From Candidatus Colwelliibacteriota bacterium (GTDB lineage: Bacteria; Patescibacteriota; Minisyncoccia; UBA6257; Colwellbacteraceae), in assembly GCA_030700125.1 (NCBI GenBank), contig JAUYKE010000012.1, positions 1-33,448 on the forward strand: a stretch of 33,448 nucleotides of DNA, given 5' to 3'. The notes beneath the pieces are model-generated. The model ran no database searches and was not told the origin of the DNA. It saw only the letters and a program-made list of their open reading frames with translations. Position 1 is the stretch's first letter; each line of letters starts with the position of its first letter. Both the position numbers and the translations under genes were made by a program. Below, in pieces: positions 31,002-33,448 of the stretch.

Positions 31002-31401
31002 CCGTGTCACGGAAGCGTTTAATTGTCTCGGCGATGAGACGCTCACCGTCGCTTACGACCTCTACCTCAACAGAGTCGCCTTCGGCAATATCTCCTTCGA
31101 TGAAGGGTCTAGACGCAAATTTCCCGGCTTGAATTATCGTCTTCTCAGTTATCCTAATAATTATTGAGTCCTCCTCGGCGCCGCGTTCAATGTAAAAAGC
31201 AAGTGTGTCATCCTCGGACTGACCCATTCCTCCAACAATGCCGTCCACCGTGACTCGTTCCCCTACCGGTGGAATTTGAAACTCGCCTGCGGACTGCGGC
31301 ACGGCTGGAGAACCGCTGTCCTGCACCAAGAACACAACAGCGAAAATCACCGTAGCCGCAACCACAAGAACCGCAAGAACGATCCACTTCCGACCCATCA
31401 T
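30994..31401 (-). CDS. DUF5666-like membrane-anchored OB-type protein
   Basis: 135 residues: TM helix about 5-26 ('WIVLAVLVVAATVIFAVVFLV'), then a beta-rich outer domain about 48-130 ('RVTVDGIVGG...IIIRITEKTII...DSVEVEVVSDGERLIAETIKRF'). The repeated strands with 'G-x-V' and 'E-A-x-x-I-x-x' fit DUF5666-like OB-fold domains common in Patescibacteria secreted proteins; function unknown. Its stop overlaps the secreted-protein start by 8 bases, so the two are cotranslated. Starts at ATG 31401, 10 bases after an extended -10 box. Confidence 0.68.
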   Translation of the reverse strand: MMGRKWIVLAVLVVAATVIFAVVFLVQDSGSPAVPQSAGEFQIPPVGERVTVDGIVGGMGQSEDDTLAFYIERGAEEDSIIIRITEKTIIQAGKFASRPFIEGDIAEGDSVEVEVVSDGERLIAETIKRFRDTDE

Positions 31402-31410
31402 ATATACCCA

Positions 31411-31416
31411 ATTGTA
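31411..31416 (-). promoter_or_regulatory. Extended -10 promoter of the DUF5666-secreted-membrane gene set
   Basis: The minus strand reads TGGTACAAT: TACAAT with the TGn extension, ending 9 bases before the ATG at 31401. No -35 is visible. Confidence 0.5.
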
Positions 31417-31455
31417 CCAAATCCATCTTCTCCCTTCTAGTTAATAAAATTAAAA

Positions 31456-31472
31456 GGCCCGTAACGTGGGCC
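31456..31472 (-). terminator. Intrinsic terminator of the metalloprotease gene
   Basis: On the minus strand GGCCC-acgttac-GGGCC is followed by TTTTAATTTTATT. It lies about 75 bases past the metalloprotease stop. Confidence 0.65.
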
Positions 31473-31513
31473 AGTTAAGGCAGTTTAAGACATGCCTGGG
31501 TCAGGTGGAGGTG

Positions 31514-31540
31514 CCCCCGGCAGCACGGAGCTGCCGGGGG
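31514..31540. other. GC-rich hairpin just past the metalloprotease stop
   Basis: CCCCCGGCAGC (31514-31524) pairs perfectly with 31530-31540 over a 5-base loop, 6 bases past the stop at 31547. There is no T-tract; it may protect the mRNA 3' end upstream of the terminator at 31456-31472. Confidence 0.6.
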
Positions 31541-31546
31541 TGTTCA

Positions 31547-32512
31547 TCACGAGTAGAACCCCCTCGCACGGTAGGCCTCGAAGTCTTTGTAGAACTTCGA
31601 GTTAATCGCACGGCCGAAGGTCCTCTTCACTGCCTGCTGAAACTCCATGCCCTCACCAAGGCGGCGGTAGAGCAAGAGCAGCTTCTGCGGCGTGGCCCCA
31701 AGATAGTCCACCGCCCAATAGGCTACTCCGTAGGAATCCGCCTTGCCCGGAGAGGCGCCCAAGAGCTGTTCCAGCGTGATCATCCGGTTGAGTGGTGTCG
31801 AGACGAGCGAGGCCCAATAACGCGTTGTGTTCTCGGCGTATGCCTTGCTGGCAGCGCCGAAATGCACTGCGGCGTTCCACGCCATCCACTCCGCGCTTCC
31901 TTCCCACAGCCATTCAGGCAGGTCATAGGCACCGGCAGAATAGCCGCGGTCCGCGAAGTTCCACTGGACCACATGGAACCACTCGTGGGCGATCGTCCGC
32001 CAGTTCAAGATAGCGTCGCTATCCTGCCACCCGGCGAGTGAGAGGCAAGCTTCCAGACCGTCAGAATTGCTGACGGCGAGGAAAGCGAACGGGCAACGGT
32101 TCCAGTATCCACGGACTTCCACTTTCGCGGATGGACCAGCCGGCCGCGGGATGACGAAATACGGCTGGAGTTTCTTCACGACGTTCCGGACAAACTGACG
32201 ATCATCCTCCGGAACGCCTTTGTCGAACCGGAAGACCGCCCAAGCGATGGGCTTCCGCACCATCTCCGGCTTGGCCGACTTCATCGGCTCTTGAGCCTGT
32301 CCCGAGTCTTCGGGCACGGCGCTCTTGACTTCCTCGCTCGTCGCTTCGGCCGTCACGAGTGTCGGTTCCGCCGCCGACTCTTCGGGGACAGCAACCGGTA
32401 TGGGCGTATCAGCAACCGGCGCCTGTTCGGCCGCACTGCAGCCAAAAGCCGCAAGTGCTACAACGGCAATAACTGCCGCCGAACAGATACGTTTCGGATT
32501 CACCTCTTTCAC
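31547..32512 (-). CDS. Secreted zinc metalloprotease, HEXXH peptidase-MA type
   Basis: 321 residues from GTG 32512; the GTG at 32503 is better placed 8 bases after AAGGGGG. Hydrophobic signal about 10-24 ending AAFGC-S, possibly a lipobox with Cys25, although Phe at -2 is unusual. Pro/Glu/Ala-rich linker about 28-85. Catalytic part: 'IAHEWFHVVQW' (H176-E177-x-x-H180) and 'EWLWEGSAEWMAW' (E204 the probable third zinc ligand), the gluzincin arrangement of peptidase-MA families. 'FRFDKGVPEDDRQFV' near 94 is not recognised. It would act outside the cell. Codons are clearly richer in GC than the neighbours, and an SD and a consensus -35 are present, pointing to acquisition. Confidence 0.75.
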   Translation of the reverse strand: MKEVNPKRICSAAVIAVVALAAFGCSAAEQAPVADTPIPVAVPEESAAEPTLVTAEATSEEVKSAVPEDSGQAQEPMKSAKPEMVRKPIAWAVFRFDKGVPEDDRQFVRNVVKKLQPYFVIPRPAGPSAKVEVRGYWNRCPFAFLAVSNSDGLEACLSLAGWQDSDAILNWRTIAHEWFHVVQWNFADRGYSAGAYDLPEWLWEGSAEWMAWNAAVHFGAASKAYAENTTRYWASLVSTPLNRMITLEQLLGASPGKADSYGVAYWAVDYLGATPQKLLLLYRRLGEGMEFQQAVKRTFGRAINSKFYKDFEAYRARGFYS

Positions 32513-32581
32513 CCCCTTCTTCAGTTGGAAAAGGACAGGATTCTCGAAAACTAACTAACACATATCATACTTACCTCAAAT

Positions 32582-32587
32582 TGTCAA
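32582..32587 (-). promoter_or_regulatory. Consensus -35 upstream of the metalloprotease gene
   Basis: TTGACA on the minus strand, about 70 bases before the start. A weak -10 (TATGTG) lies 17 bases on. It falls just beyond the point where the duplicated junction breaks off at 32599. Confidence 0.4.
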
Positions 32588-32598
32588 GGAAACGGACG

Positions 32599-32648
32599 GA
32601 TGAATAAGTTCCCCAGCTCCAGAGCTGTTATTGCTTACCTAAAGCCGA
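32599..32648. repeat. Duplicated gene junction, copy 2 (truncated remnant)
   Basis: Matches 29930-29979 at 41 of 50 positions. Past the secreted-protein stop the minus strand still encodes ELGNLFI, the counterpart of ELEDLFV at the start of the membrane protein, then homology stops at 32599 and a stop codon follows within four codons. A truncated copy of the membrane gene is the simplest reading. Confidence 0.7.
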
Positions 32649-33448
32649 GCCCCCAAGAAGTTCGGGGTGTTAAGGTTAAGCCAATTGAGTTTGAAGAAGT
32701 CAGGAACTATTTCTTTAATTTTAAAGAAACGTAATTCGCTGTTATCGCTGGGCGAGGTACAGCCAGAGTCCTTGGGGTAGTCAATTTTACCATCGCCATC
32801 GTTGTCTATCCCGTCAGAGCATTGAGCGACGGGAGGGGGCGGTGGTGGTGGAGGAGGCGGTGGTGGCGGTGGAGGCGGTGGTGGTCCCTCCACGTTCACT
32901 GTCACGCTGTCGGACGCCGAACCACCCAGACCGCGACAAGTAAGGCTATAGATTCGATCCGCAGTTAACGGTTCGGTTGGTTCAGAACCCGATGTCCACC
33001 TGGGTCCACTCCAGCCGCCGGAAGCAGTGCATGAAGTTGCGTTACTTGAGGTCCAAGAGAGGGCTGCGGAAGATCCTGAATCGATGGTGATAGGACCGTC
33101 GGAGCCGTTTGCTTTGATGTCAACCGTGGGCGGAAGTAGTGCTCCCACTCTTACCGTGACGCTATCCGAAACGTTGCCACCGGGACCGAAACAAGTAATT
33201 GTGTATCCTCGCGAGGAAGTAAGCGGTCCGGTTGGTTGGGAACCTGCGATCGGTTTGAATCCGCTCCAGCCGCCGGAGGCCATGCATGAGGTTGCATTGC
33301 TTGAAGTCCAAGAGAGAGTTGCGGAAGATCCTGAATCGATGGTGATGGGACCGTCGGAGCCGTTTGCTTTGATGTCAACGGAGGGAGGCAAAGAAGGTCG
33401 TATGCCGGTGACATTAACGGTACAAGCAGTATTGCCGTTTATCACTCC
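32639..33448 (-). CDS. Secreted repeat protein with Pro18 linker and IDNDGDGKID tail (N-terminus outside window)
   Basis: The frame is open to the window edge; the first Met-like codon at 33445 is internal, so the gene starts outside. At least 269 residues. It contains two near-identical modules of about 80 residues ('VDIKANGSDGPITIDSGSS', 'LSWTSSNATSC', 'ASGGWSG', then 'C-GPGG-SDSVTV'), each a small Ig-like Cys-containing domain. After them come 18 consecutive Pro, then 'CSDGIDNDGDGKIDYPKDSGC', the calcium-type loop, and a 33-residue tail ending NFLGARL. Paralogue of the gene at 29970-31001. Eighteen prolines would need EF-P to translate. Confidence 0.82.
   Translation of the reverse strand, partial: GVINGNTACTVNVTGIRPSLPPSVDIKANGSDGPITIDSGSSATLSWTSSNATSCMASGGWSGFKPIAGSQPTGPLTSSRGYTITCFGPGGNVSDSVTVRVGALLPPTVDIKANGSDGPITIDSGSSAALSWTSSNATSCTASGGWSGPRWTSGSEPTEPLTADRIYSLTCRGLGGSASDSVTVNVEGPPPPPPPPPPPPPPPPPPVAQCSDGIDNDGDGKIDYPKDSGCTSPSDNSELRFFKIKEIVPDFFKLNWLNLNTPNFLGARL

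Overview
The window looks like part of a small, compact genome of a Patescibacteria (Candidate Phyla Radiation) bacterium. The exact lineage cannot be fixed from sequence alone. Reasons: genes abut or overlap by a few bases; most core genes have no Shine-Dalgarno sequence; several start codons lie 4-10 bases after a TATAAT-like box; and the gene families are typical of that group (DUF4012 protein, secreted peptidoglycan-binding/Ig/LamG protein, IDNDGDGKID-tailed secreted proteins, DUF5666-like protein, short HPF). prfB with its programmed frameshift is present, so UGA is a stop here. That argues against the UGA=Gly lineages (Gracilibacteria/Absconditabacteria).

Layout. 1-1990: carbohydrate metabolism (end of 6-phosphogluconate dehydrogenase, a debranching-type glucosidase) and a PEBP protein. 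2030-4600: a large secreted surface protein whose signal peptide is out of frame across a (CT)6 tract, bracketed by hairpin repeats built on TGTCGGAC. 4606-9985: acylphosphatase, FAD-linked oxidase, TsaC/Sua5, a small membrane protein, then the prfB-ftsE-ftsX operon with its own promoter. 10104-10484: an orphan gene with strong SD. 10643-14266: sugar nucleotidyltransferase, phosphohexomutase, tRNA-Thr, and a two-gene metal-type ABC transporter. 14279-18865: DoxX-like protein, tRNA-Gly, FtsB/DivIC, LepA, a 150-base highly structured intergenic element, and DUF4012. 18910-21149: sugar transferase, GT4 glycosyltransferase and a cytidylyltransferase-like protein around a divergent promoter and a 40-base perfect palindrome. 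21207-27116: SecA, HPF, a 37-residue lysine-rich histone-like protein, MurB, and a GT-C glycosyltransferase. 27258-28869: a kinase-fold plus methyltransferase pair that looks acquired. 28903-33448: NUDIX, a membrane protein, and two related secreted proteins separated by a DUF5666-like protein and a metalloprotease. The duplicated junction suggests this block grew by duplication and insertion.

Together the genes cover cell-surface sugar polymer assembly (nucleotidyltransferase, mutase, sugar transferase, GT4, GT-C, DUF4012), division and wall synthesis (FtsE, FtsX, FtsB, MurB), translation and secretion (RF2, LepA, HPF, TsaC, SecA), and a large investment in secreted or surface proteins. The least explained elements are the phase-variable-looking signal peptide (4389-4439), the structured element at 16873-17022, the duplicated regulatory unit around the lysine-rich mini-gene (24081-24477), the kinase/methyltransferase cassette, and the rebuilt secretome block (29930-32648). 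No intergenic stretch exceeds about 300 bases.
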